This document shows positions 26,717 to 34,855 of a stretch of 64,000 bases of DNA, one piece after another; position 1 is the first letter of the stretch, and each line of letters begins with the position of its first letter. The stretch is from NCBI GenBank assembly GCA_937139335.1, contig CAKZPN010000057.1, positions 62,001-126,000 on the forward strand. Reading direction: 5' to 3'. The notes under the pieces are model-generated. The model saw only the letters and a program-made list of their open reading frames with translations. It searched no databases and was not told the origin of the DNA. Both the position numbers and the translations under genes were made by a program. The stretch comes from an uncultured Roseicyclus sp. GTDB lineage: Bacteria > Pseudomonadota > Alphaproteobacteria > Rhodobacterales > Rhodobacteraceae.

Positions 26717-27618
26717 GCGCGACCCCGTGGCGACAGGATGTCCCGCAGCCCGTCCCCCAGCAGGTTGATGCCGACCACGAGCACGAAGATCGTGAGTCCG
26801 GGCACGTTGATGAGGTAGGGTTTGAACATCAGGTACGGTCGCCCCTCCGACACCAGAAGGCCCCAGCTCGGCATCGGGGGCTGGATGCCCAGCCCGAGAA
26901 AGGACAGCGAGGCTTCGACCAGGATCGCGATGGCCATCTCCAGCGACGCCACGACGATGATCTGGTTCAGGACGTTCGGCAGGATCTCGCGGCCGATGAT
27001 CCAGGCCTTGGACGCGCCCGCCGTTTCCGCCGCCGTGATGAAGTCGCTGCTGCGCAGCTGCTGCGTCGCGGTGCGCACGACGATCGCGAAACGGTCCCAG
27101 AACAGGAAGCCCACGATCAGCGTGATGGACAGGAGCGATCCGCCGAAAATGGTGAGCAGTGACAGCGCGATCAGGACGCCCGGCATGGCCAGCTTGACGC
27201 TGGTCAGGAAGACCACGGCGCTGTCGACCCAGCCGCCGAAATACCCGCCCAGCAGGCCCAGCAGCGACCCGATGAAGCCCGAGACGACGACGGCCCCGAC
27301 CCCGACTAGCATCGTGACGCGGGCACCGTAGATCACCCGCGACAGCAGATCGCGACCGAACTGGTCCGTTCCCAACAGATGCGCCGCCGATCCGCCATCC
27401 TGCCAGACTGGCGGCAGCAGGCGGTTCGTCAGATCCTGCACATAGGGATCATGCGGGGCGATCACGGGGGCCAGCACGGCGCAGAGCGCGGCCAGCGTGA
27501 CGATGGCGAGGCCGATAAGGAACCCCTTGTGGCCCTGCGCCCGCAACAGCATCTCGCGGCGCGGCGACAGCGGCAGCACCTCGGGCAGATCGGTCGGCTG
27601 GTGGAGGTTCGACGCCAT
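26713..27618 (-). CDS. Dpp-type ABC importer permease (DppC-like)
   Basis: A 301-residue inner-membrane permease with an N-terminal helix, then the BPD transporter domain; the EAA-like loop is near ETAGASKAWIIGREILPN (about 200). It overlaps the DppB-like stop by TGATG. The pair builds the channel for the substrate bound by the 20834-22366 receptor. Confidence 0.92.
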   Translation of the reverse strand: MASNLHQPTDLPEVLPLSPRREMLLRAQGHKGFLIGLAIVTLAALCAVLAPVIAPHDPYVQDLTNRLLPPVWQDGGSAAHLLGTDQFGRDLLSRVIYGARVTMLVGVGAVVVSGFIGSLLGLLGGYFGGWVDSAVVFLTSVKLAMPGVLIALSLLTIFGGSLLSITLIVGFLFWDRFAIVVRTATQQLRSSDFITAAETAGASKAWIIGREILPNVLNQIIVVASLEMAIAILVEASLSFLGLGIQPPMPSWGLLVSEGRPYLMFKPYLINVPGLTIFVLVVGINLLGDGLRDILSPRGRA

Positions 27619-28535
27619 CAGGTCAGCCTGATCCGCGGGTCGAGCCGCGCGTTGATGAGGTCCGCGATGAGCGTCAGGATGATGTAGATGAGCGACAGGA
27701 AGAACAGGATCGACTGGACCACCGGAAAGTCGACCCGGCGGATCGACTCATAGGCGAGCGCACCGATCCCGTTGATCGCGAAGATGGATTCCACGATCAC
27801 CGACCCGCCCAGCAGGAACCCCAGCGACACCGCGGAGACTGCGACGACCGGAAGGATCGCGTTGCGCAATGCGTGCTTGAAGAACACCCGGCCCGGCGAC
27901 AGGCCTTTGGCCCAGGCGGTTCGCACGAAATCAGCTTCCAGAACGTCGATCATGCCGCCGCGGGTCAACCGCATCAGTTGCGGCATGACGCCGGTGCCCA
28001 TGACGATCACCGGCAGGATGTAGCTCTGCCAGCCCTGCGATCCCGAAATCGGCAGCCAACGCAGCTGCACGCCGAAGAAGAACACGAGGAAGAGCGCGAA
28101 CCAGAAATTCGGAACCGCCTTGCCGAAGACCGCGACGCCAAGGGCCAGCTGGTCGACCCACCCACCTGCGCGCACCGCCGCCAGCACACCCAACGGTATG
28201 GCGATCACCAGCCCGAACAGCAGGCTCAGGACTGCCAGCAGCGCCGTCACGCCGACCGTTTCGAGCATCATGTCGAGGACCGGTTCATTGGTGAACAGCG
28301 ACCGACCGAAATCCCCGCGAACCGCCCCGGCCAGCCAGTCGAGATACTGAACGGCAAAGGACCGGTCGAGGCCATAGAGCCGCGCCGTCTCGGCCACTTC
28401 CGCCTCGGTGGCACCCTCGCCGGCCAGGACCAGCGCCAGGTCGCCCGACATGCGCAACAATGCGAAGCTGATCAGCGAGACGGTGATGCCGACCGCGATG
28501 GCGACAATCAGGCGCCGGACGAAGAAACTCAGCAT
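27618..28535 (-). CDS. Dpp-type ABC importer permease (DppB-like)
   Basis: A 305-residue permease with the family start (FFVRRLIVAIAVGITVSLI) and an EAA loop near RTAWAKGLSPGRVFFKHALRN (about 215, shown shortened in concept: WAKGLSPGRV). An in-frame TTG sits one codon upstream of the ATG 28535; I use the ATG. It is directly after the amidohydrolase stop, so enzyme and importer are co-transcribed. Confidence 0.92.
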   Translation of the reverse strand: MLSFFVRRLIVAIAVGITVSLISFALLRMSGDLALVLAGEGATEAEVAETARLYGLDRSFAVQYLDWLAGAVRGDFGRSLFTNEPVLDMMLETVGVTALLAVLSLLFGLVIAIPLGVLAAVRAGGWVDQLALGVAVFGKAVPNFWFALFLVFFFGVQLRWLPISGSQGWQSYILPVIVMGTGVMPQLMRLTRGGMIDVLEADFVRTAWAKGLSPGRVFFKHALRNAILPVVAVSAVSLGFLLGGSVIVESIFAINGIGALAYESIRRVDFPVVQSILFFLSLIYIILTLIADLINARLDPRIRLT

Positions 28536-28538
28536 CAA

Positions 28539-29567
28539 TCAGGCCTCCAGTTTGAAGAGCCGCCGGGCGTTGCCGCCGAAGATCGCCGCCCTGTCGGCGT
28601 CGCTGAGAAAATCCATGTCCCGGATGAAGGGCAGGATCGTGTCGAAGGTTTCGCCGGTATCGGGGTTTACCGCTGACCCGACGCCCGGCATCTCCGCACC
28701 ATAGAGGCATTGCGACGGTCCGACGACCTTGACCAGCAGCTCGATCGCCTCTCGCCCGTACAGGACCGTGTCGAAATAGAGCTTTCTCAGCCGCGTACTG
28801 AATCGTGTCGCGGCCGAGGTGTCCATGCCGCGGCGCGGAACGCTCGTGGCATCGAACCGGCCCAGCTGATAGGGGATCGCGCCGCCACCATGGCTGATCA
28901 GCAGCTTCAGGTCCGGGAAATCCTCCAGCACGGTCGATCGGCACAGGCCATAGACCGCCGTCGTCTCCTCGTTGATGAAATGGAGCGAATAGGGCTCGCG
29001 CGCCGGTTCGCGCGACGAGGCCGAGTGGATGTGCCCCACCACGTCCAGTTCCACGAGCTTTTCGTAGAGCGGATACCAGTAGCGGTCGCCCATCGGCGGC
29101 GCCTTGCGCCCGGAATTCTCGAACGGATCCGGATTGATCAGGCAGCCGCGAAACCCGTGCTCCGACACGCAGCGTTCAAGCTCGGGCAGCGCCGCCTCGA
29201 TCGGGCTGTCGCCGGTCTGCGGCAAGGCGCCGACCCCGGCGAAGCGGTCAGGATAGAGCGCGACCTGGCGTGCCAGGATGTCGTTGGCCATCTTGACGTA
29301 GGCATGCACAAGGGGCTTCGGCTCTTCCGAATGCATCAGCTGGAACGGACGCGGCGACAGCATCTGCATGTCGACCCCGGCCCGGTCGAGGCATTCGAGA
29401 TGCCCCCAGGGGGCCATCTCGACACGCGACAGCGCCTCGTGGATCTCGTCGTCTGAAGGCAGTTTTCCCTTCAGCCCATGCGCGCCCCGATGCGACAGAA
29501 GCCCCGCCTTGAATACGGGCAACTGCGCCGGGACTGCCATGTGCGCGTGGCAGTCGATAATCTTCAC
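28539..29567 (-). CDS. Amidohydrolase-2 family enzyme (LigJ/ACMSD-like), paralogue of the 30584 gene
   Basis: A 342-residue metal-dependent TIM barrel of the ACMSD/LigJ group. Metal site: IDCHAH (residues 4-9, HxH), GHIHSAS (about 180), SHGGGAIPYQLGRFD (about 225). The family includes 4-oxalomesaconate hydratase and several meta-cleavage product decarboxylases. It is the first gene after the IclR regulator and is followed by the ABC importer. With a clearer LigJ at 30584, this copy probably acts on a different ring-cleavage product. It may be the missing hydrolase or decarboxylase step. Confidence 0.8.
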   Translation of the reverse strand: MKIIDCHAHMAVPAQLPVFKAGLLSHRGAHGLKGKLPSDDEIHEALSRVEMAPWGHLECLDRAGVDMQMLSPRPFQLMHSEEPKPLVHAYVKMANDILARQVALYPDRFAGVGALPQTGDSPIEAALPELERCVSEHGFRGCLINPDPFENSGRKAPPMGDRYWYPLYEKLVELDVVGHIHSASSREPAREPYSLHFINEETTAVYGLCRSTVLEDFPDLKLLISHGGGAIPYQLGRFDATSVPRRGMDTSAATRFSTRLRKLYFDTVLYGREAIELLVKVVGPSQCLYGAEMPGVGSAVNPDTGETFDTILPFIRDMDFLSDADRAAIFGGNARRLFKLEA

Positions 29568-29642
29568 GATGTCCTCCCTGCCGCGATGGTCCAGATCGCG
29601 TCTGAGGAATCAGTAACTCAGGATTTTCAATGCGTCAAGTTT

Positions 29643-29657
29643 TCCCATTATACGGGA
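29643..29657. promoter_or_regulatory. Inverted repeat TCCC-N7-GGGA upstream of the amidohydrolase/ABC operon
   Basis: The repeat sits in a short AT-rich gap (29568-29668) between the IclR gene end and the amidohydrolase start, about 75 bp upstream of that start. It could be an operator for the adjacent IclR protein or part of the promoter. It does not closely match the IclR consensus, so the assignment is weak. Confidence 0.3.
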
Positions 29658-29668
29658 TTTTATTATCA

Positions 29669-30412
29669 TCAAGACAGCTGGCGGCTCAGGATTCGGGCCG
29701 TAAGTCGCACTTGCGCCATGATTTCCTTGCGTCGCCGGTCGCCCAGGGCGTCGCTGCGATCGACGAAGCCCAACGTGCCGACGACGGTGTCGGGGCCCAC
29801 CAGAATCGGCGCTGCTATACCGACGATCCCCGGACGCAATTCGCCATCACTCAGGCACACCCCGGCCGCTCGCACCTCGCGGAGCTTGGTCTGAAGCTCG
29901 CCAAAGTCCCGCCCGAGGCCCGAGGCGGCAAATTCGGCAGCGTTCTCTTCATAGATCCGCACCAGCCGGTGGCGCGGGAGATGAGCCTGGATGGCGCGGG
30001 CGTTCGCGCCGCGCACCAGCGGCATCGGCTGACCGCGCCTGTGTGTTTCCTGGCCTTCGGGAAGCGATGTTTCGAACTCCACGCAGATGAACCGGTCCCG
30101 AAACAGCCGATTCACGAGCGCGGTGCCACCGAACTCCTCCACCAGCGATTGGACGATCGGTCGCCCCGCCAGGGTCAGCGGGTCGGATTTCCTCAACCGG
30201 TATTCCAGCGAAAAAATCTTCGGCCCCAGCACGAAGGCGTTGCCGCTTCCCTGCGCCAAAAGCCCGTGCTCGCAAAGATCCGCAAGATAGCGGTAGACCG
30301 TCGATCGCGAGAAGCCGAGGTGTTCGGACACCTCCTCCGCGCTCCAATCGCTCTTCGGAGAATCAAATAGTTCCAGCACGGCAAGCAGCTTGCTGGTTCG
30401 AACATCGCTCAA
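29669..30412 (-). CDS. IclR-family transcriptional regulator
   Basis: A 247-residue regulator: winged HTH at about residues 8-60 (WSAEEVSEHLGFSRSTVYRYL) and a C-terminal effector domain (LRPGIVGIAAPI, about 200). IclR proteins commonly govern aromatic-acid operons such as pobA and pca. It lies between the LigJ/TTT cluster and the amidohydrolase/ABC/pobA cluster, reading the same way, so it may act on both. A perfect GAAATATTTC palindrome just upstream of its own start suggests autoregulation. Confidence 0.9.
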   Translation of the reverse strand: MSDVRTSKLLAVLELFDSPKSDWSAEEVSEHLGFSRSTVYRYLADLCEHGLLAQGSGNAFVLGPKIFSLEYRLRKSDPLTLAGRPIVQSLVEEFGGTALVNRLFRDRFICVEFETSLPEGQETHRRGQPMPLVRGANARAIQAHLPRHRLVRIYEENAAEFAASGLGRDFGELQTKLREVRAAGVCLSDGELRPGIVGIAAPILVGPDTVVGTLGFVDRSDALGDRRRKEIMAQVRLTARILSRQLS

Positions 30413-30433
30413 CTCAAATATCCCGCATGCTGA

Positions 30434-30443
30434 GAAATATTTC
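30434..30443. promoter_or_regulatory. IclR-type operator candidate, GAAATATTTC palindrome
   Basis: A perfect 10-bp palindrome, read AGAAATATTTCC in context, 22 bp upstream of the iclR-family start. It is close to the known IclR box TGGAAAT-N-ATTTCCA core. The rest of the 171-bp gap 30413-30583 has AT-rich promoter-like sequence but no gene. Confidence 0.5.
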
Positions 30444-30583
30444 CGTATATAGCCCTCGCATCTTCCCTAATATGCTCCGGCGAGGTCGCAATCAACGGGT
30501 CTTGCACAGTCACAGCAACGCGGAACATCGGCAGATTGTCTGCTCGATGATTTTTCTCAGGGTTCAACTCGATCCGAAATCCG

Positions 30584-31603
30584 TCACGCGAGGGCTGGAC
30601 CCTTGAGCCGCGAGAACAGGCGCAGCGCGTTGCCGGAAAAGATCTGGTCCCGGTCCTCTGCCGAAAACTCCGGGCTCTGATCGATGTAGCGCTTCGTGTC
30701 ATCGAAGAAATGCCCGGTGTCAGGGTCGACGCAACGCACCGCGCCATGCATCTCGGAGGCGAAAAGCACGTTCTTCACGGGCACGACCTTGGCCATCAGG
30801 TCGATGCCCGGCTGGTGGTAGACGCAGGTGTCGAAATAGAGGTTCTCGCCCATCAGATCCGCCGGCTCCTTGCGACCGCGTTCGATCGCGAGACCGCGGT
30901 AGCGGCCCCAGTGATAGGGCACGGCGCCGCCGCCGTGGGGAATGATGATGCGCAGGCGGGGAAAGCGCTCGAACAGGTCGGAGTCGAGTATCTGCATGAA
31001 CACCGAGGTGTCGGCGTTGATGTAATGCGCGCCGGTGAACTGGTGGTTTGGGTTGCACGACTGGCTGACGTGGATCATCGCCGGCACGCCGAGGTCTTCG
31101 AGCTTCTCGAAGAACGGGAACCACCATGGGTCGGTGAGCGGCGGATCGGTCCAGTGGCCACCCGACGGGTCGGGGTTGAGGTTGCACCCGATGAAGCCGA
31201 GCTGCTCGACGCAGCGCACCAGCTCCGGGATTGCGTTTTCGGGCGGCACCCCCGGCGCCTGCGGCAACTGGCAAACCGGTGCGAAGTTCTCGGGATATAG
31301 CTTGCAGACGCGGGCGATCAGGTCGTTGCACAGGCGTGACCAATGCCGGTTCATCCCGTCGTCGCCCTGATGATGCCCCATGCCACCGGCGCGGGGAGAA
31401 AAGATCGTCAGATCGGTGCCGCGTTCGCGTTGCAGGCGCAATTGCGTCGACTCGAGGCTATCGCGTATCTCGTCGTCGGTGATGACGGGGCCGTCCGGGT
31501 GATCCAGCTGCGAGACGTCGCCCCTGGCGTCGATCTGTTGCGCACGCCAGGCCTCGTGCTGCTTCGGCGCGGTCGTATAGTGCCCATGGCAATCGATGAT
31601 CAT
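30584..31603 (-). CDS. ligJ: 4-oxalomesaconate hydratase (LigJ-like)
   Basis: A 339-residue amidohydrolase-2 protein that opens MIIDCHGHYTTAPK, the LigJ-type start, with metal ligands DCHGH (4-8), MIHVSQS (about 180) and PHGGGAVPYHWGR (about 225). LigJ hydrates 4-oxalomesaconate to 4-carboxy-4-hydroxy-2-oxoadipate, the substrate of the LigK/RraA aldolases encoded downstream. The ATG at 31603 overlaps the TctA stop (ATGA), so hydratase and importer are made together. Confidence 0.85.
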   Translation of the reverse strand: MIIDCHGHYTTAPKQHEAWRAQQIDARGDVSQLDHPDGPVITDDEIRDSLESTQLRLQRERGTDLTIFSPRAGGMGHHQGDDGMNRHWSRLCNDLIARVCKLYPENFAPVCQLPQAPGVPPENAIPELVRCVEQLGFIGCNLNPDPSGGHWTDPPLTDPWWFPFFEKLEDLGVPAMIHVSQSCNPNHQFTGAHYINADTSVFMQILDSDLFERFPRLRIIIPHGGGAVPYHWGRYRGLAIERGRKEPADLMGENLYFDTCVYHQPGIDLMAKVVPVKNVLFASEMHGAVRCVDPDTGHFFDDTKRYIDQSPEFSAEDRDQIFSGNALRLFSRLKGPALA

Positions 31604-33120
31604 GCGTCATCCTCGTTGAAGGGGAGTTTCGCGCTGCCCTCGTCGCGCGGCCGGCGACGCAGGACCGAGCCGAAGATCGGCGCCACGACGAGAAGCGCGG
31701 CAATCGCGAGGATTGTGGCAGCGATAGGGCTGCTGAAGAAATAGACCGGGTCGCCACGCCCCATCAGCATGCCGCGCCTCAGGTTTTCCTCGAGCATCGG
31801 CATCAGGACGAAGCCGATCAGCATCGGCGCCAGGGCGAACCCGCGGGAGCGGAGCAGGTAGCCGAGCAGCCCGAAGAGCAGCATGAGCGCCACGTCGAAC
31901 ACGGCGTTCGAGATGCTGTAGGCGCCGATGCAGATCAGCACGACAATGGACGGATAGAGCAGCCGGTAGGGGATGTTGAGCAACGACACCCAGACGCCGA
32001 TCAAGGGGATGTTGAGGATGAGCAGCAGCAGGTTCCCGATCCAGAAGCTCGCAACCAGCCCCCAGAACAACTCGGGCTCGGACTGGATCAGCATCGGGCC
32101 GGGCACGATCCCGTGGATCATCAGCGCCCCGATCATGATCGCCATGGTTGGCGTGCCGGGGATGCCGAGCGACAGCGTCGGGATGAAGGCGGTCTGCACC
32201 GCGGCGTTGTTCGACGCTTCGGGCCCCGCGATGCCCTCGACCCGGCCGGTACCGAAGTCTTCCGGGCGGTCGGAGATCCGCCGCTCGGTCGCGTAGCTGG
32301 ACAGCGCCGCGACCGAAGGGCCGGTGCCCGGAAGCGGTCCGAAGAAGCAGCCGAACCCCGCCCCGCGCAGGATCGGCCAGACCATGCGCCGCCAGTCGTC
32401 GCGCGTTGGCAGCATCGAACGCATCGTCACCTTGTGCTTCACCCGCTCATGCGACTGCCGGACCGAACAGATGATTTCGGACAGGCCGAACAGCCCCATC
32501 GCGACCGGCACCAGCGACAGCCCGTCGATCAGCTCGTGAAAACCGAAGGTGTAGCGATACGTTCCGTCGTAGATGTCGATGCCGACGGTGCTGACGAGAC
32601 CGCCCAGCAGGATCATCACGAAATTCTTCCGGCGATCGGCCCCGCCCACGCCCGACACCGCCACGAAGCAAAGCAGGATCAGCGCGAAATACTCCGCCGG
32701 ACCAAAGGCCAGGCCCACGTCCACGATCAGCGGCGTCAGCAGCGTCAGCACGACGATGCCGATGCTCCCGCCGATGAACGAGGCAACCGTGGTGATGAAC
32801 AGCGCGACGCCCGCGCGCCCCTGCTGCGCCATCGGATAGCCGTCGAGGCAGGTGATCGCGTTGGACGGCGTTCCCGGCAGGTTCAGCAGGATCGACGCGG
32901 TCGAGCCGCCATATTCGGCGCCGTAGTACACGCCGGCCAGCATCACGATGCCGGTGGTTGGATCGAGTGAAAACGTGAGCGGCAGGATCAACGCGATGGC
33001 CGCCATCGCGCCGATGCCGGGAATGACGCCAATGGCGGTGCCTAGCAGCACGCCTGCGAAACAGGCGAGCAGGTTCGCGGGCAACAGCGCGGTCGACAGG
33101 CCGAGGATCAGGTTGTCCAT
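31600..33120 (-). CDS. TctA-like large membrane subunit of second TTT importer
   Basis: A 506-residue TctA with the paired motifs IPGIGAMAAIAL (about 35), YGGSTASILLNLPGTPSNAIT (about 70-90, core GGSTASILLN), PGTGPSVAALSSY and ASNNAAVQTAFIPTLSLGIPG. It begins 6 bp after the TctB-like gene. It imports an acid captured by the TctC at 33613; context points to an aromatic or dicarboxylic acid. Confidence 0.94.
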   Translation of the reverse strand: MDNLILGLSTALLPANLLACFAGVLLGTAIGVIPGIGAMAAIALILPLTFSLDPTTGIVMLAGVYYGAEYGGSTASILLNLPGTPSNAITCLDGYPMAQQGRAGVALFITTVASFIGGSIGIVVLTLLTPLIVDVGLAFGPAEYFALILLCFVAVSGVGGADRRKNFVMILLGGLVSTVGIDIYDGTYRYTFGFHELIDGLSLVPVAMGLFGLSEIICSVRQSHERVKHKVTMRSMLPTRDDWRRMVWPILRGAGFGCFFGPLPGTGPSVAALSSYATERRISDRPEDFGTGRVEGIAGPEASNNAAVQTAFIPTLSLGIPGTPTMAIMIGALMIHGIVPGPMLIQSEPELFWGLVASFWIGNLLLLILNIPLIGVWVSLLNIPYRLLYPSIVVLICIGAYSISNAVFDVALMLLFGLLGYLLRSRGFALAPMLIGFVLMPMLEENLRRGMLMGRGDPVYFFSSPIAATILAIAALLVVAPIFGSVLRRRPRDEGSAKLPFNEDDA

Positions 33121-33126
33121 GCGCCG

Positions 33127-33549
33127 CTATCCTCCGAAAGCCCGGACCGGCAGGCCCAGTCCGGCGATAAAGATCGCCCAGACGCCAACGGCAAAGACGG
33201 CAGCGTAGGCGACGAAGTCCAGATACCGGGCCTCGCTCTGGCCGGCATAGGCGATGCCCATGCACAGGAGCGTCGCGGGGATAAGGCCCGCGCGCTCCAC
33301 GGTCAGGATGAAGACGACAACGCCCGCCCCCACGGCTGCGAGCGCGCGGAGATCGAGCGTATCGGTCCCCTGTTCGCGGCCGGCCCGGACGAGGCCGGTC
33401 ACCGACAGGAGCGCGATGCCCCCCGACAGGGCGAGCGGGATTATCGCCGACCCAATCCGCGGGCCGCTGCCAAACCCGAAACTCAACGCCTGGATGAAAG
33501 CCGCTCCCGCGACGAGGCACAAGATGCCCCAGGTCACATATCTCGCCAT
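33127..33549 (-). CDS. TctB-like small membrane subunit of second TTT importer
   Basis: A 140-residue, four-helix TctB family protein with the characteristic N-terminal segment around ALSFGFGSGPRIG and a C-terminal hydrophobic pair. It lies between tctC and tctA in the standard order, unlike the first TTT system in this window. Confidence 0.88.
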   Translation of the reverse strand: MARYVTWGILCLVAGAAFIQALSFGFGSGPRIGSAIIPLALSGGIALLSVTGLVRAGREQGTDTLDLRALAAVGAGVVVFILTVERAGLIPATLLCMGIAYAGQSEARYLDFVAYAAVFAVGVWAIFIAGLGLPVRAFGG

Positions 33550-33612
33550 GTCTGCCTCGCAGGAAGTGGGGCGGACGGCGTGACCCGTCCGCCCGCAGAT
33601 GGTTCGCTCATG

Positions 33613-34590
33613 TCATTCCTGGAACGCAGGATTGTCGAGCGTCTCACCCCACCAGTCGTACTGGGCCGATATGTACTGCGCGAAGGCCGCGGGCGAGGCC
33701 GATGGCGTCGCCTCGACGCCGATCGCGCTGTAGCGCTCGACCACGGTCTCGTTGTCCGCAAGCGACGCCATGCCGGAGTGCAGCGTGTCGATCACCTCCT
33801 GCGGGACCCCGGCGGGGGCAAGCAGGCCGAACCACGACCCCATGACGAAGTTGTCGAGCCCCGCCTCGGCTGTCGTCGGAACATCCGGCAGCAGCATGCT
33901 GCGCTCGTCGGCGGCTATGGCCAACGGAACGACGGCCCCCGACGCGATGTGCGGCAGGAACGCGGGAACGTTGTTCATGTTCAGTTGCACCCGGCCTGCG
34001 ACGAGATCGTTCAAAGCCTCGCCCGCGCCACTGTAGGGGATGTGCAGCAATTGCGAGCCGGTCATCTCGTTGTAGAGCTCCCCCGCGACATGGGCGACTG
34101 TGCCGACCCCGCCCGAGGAATAGTTCATTGCAGCCCCGGCGTCCGACGACGTCAGCGCCATCAACTCTTCCAGTGATGTCGCCTCGACAGACGGATGGGC
34201 GACGATCAGGACCGACGACACGACGGCGGCGCTGATCGGCGTGAAATCCGCGATCGGGTCATAGTCCACGTCGCGCAGGTTCGGGTTCACGTTGTGCGTG
34301 CCCGTGGTTCCGAACAGTAGCGTGTAGCCGTCGGCCTCCGCCCCCGCGACCATTGCCGCGCCGATCGACCCGCCGCCGCCGCCGCGGTTCTCGATGACGA
34401 AGGATTGCCCGAGCGCTTCGGACAGGTGATCCGCCGCGATGCGGGCGATGTTGTCGGTATTGCCCCCCGCCGAGAACGGCACGATGATGGTCACCGGCCG
34501 TTCGGGATAATCGGCATGGGCCGCACCGGCCCAGACCAGAGCAGTCGATGCAAGAATGGCGAGCGTTGCCCGCTGAGATGTAAGTTTCAT
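33613..34590 (-). CDS. TctC-like solute-binding protein of second TTT importer
   Basis: A 325-residue Bug/TctC receptor: Sec signal (first ~26 residues, ending GAAHA), then YPERPVTIIVPFSAGGNTD, the family ligand-pocket start. The start is at ATG 34590; the open frame runs further upstream but without a signal peptide. It heads the leftward tctC-B-A-ligJ unit, divergent from the tandem-HTH LysR gene. Confidence 0.92.
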   Translation of the reverse strand: MKLTSQRATLAILASTALVWAGAAHADYPERPVTIIVPFSAGGNTDNIARIAADHLSEALGQSFVIENRGGGGGSIGAAMVAGAEADGYTLLFGTTGTHNVNPNLRDVDYDPIADFTPISAAVVSSVLIVAHPSVEATSLEELMALTSSDAGAAMNYSSGGVGTVAHVAGELYNEMTGSQLLHIPYSGAGEALNDLVAGRVQLNMNNVPAFLPHIASGAVVPLAIAADERSMLLPDVPTTAEAGLDNFVMGSWFGLLAPAGVPQEVIDTLHSGMASLADNETVVERYSAIGVEATPSASPAAFAQYISAQYDWWGETLDNPAFQE

Positions 34591-34855
34591 GAAGTCCTCC
34601 CTTACTCCGCGGCAATCAGACCACGCAAAGGACCGGCGAGGCCAGATCATTATCGTGATGGCTTTTTCATTCTGCTTATGCCCGGATCGGTCTTGAGCCT
34701 TTCTGCCGCGAATATAGAGAGCCGGTTTCAAAAATAACTGCGTGAAAACATTCACATAGCTGCTCGCAGTTTCCAACATGCGCAGCCGGAGGTTTTCGTG
34801 TTACTTGTGGGTCGGCCACGGACAGTTGGCGTGACAGCACGAGGGCGCAGGCACG
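34591..34855. promoter_or_regulatory. Divergent promoter region with GTGAA-N4-TTCAC repeat
   Basis: The 265-bp gap between tctC and the LysR gene holds a perfect inverted repeat GTGAA (34742-34746) and TTCAC (34751-34755), and another, ATCA-N6-TGAT (34647-34660). Both suit LysR-type recognition (interrupted dyads). The first is about 100 bp upstream of the LysR start and the second 57 bp upstream of tctC. No gene is supported here. Confidence 0.4.
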
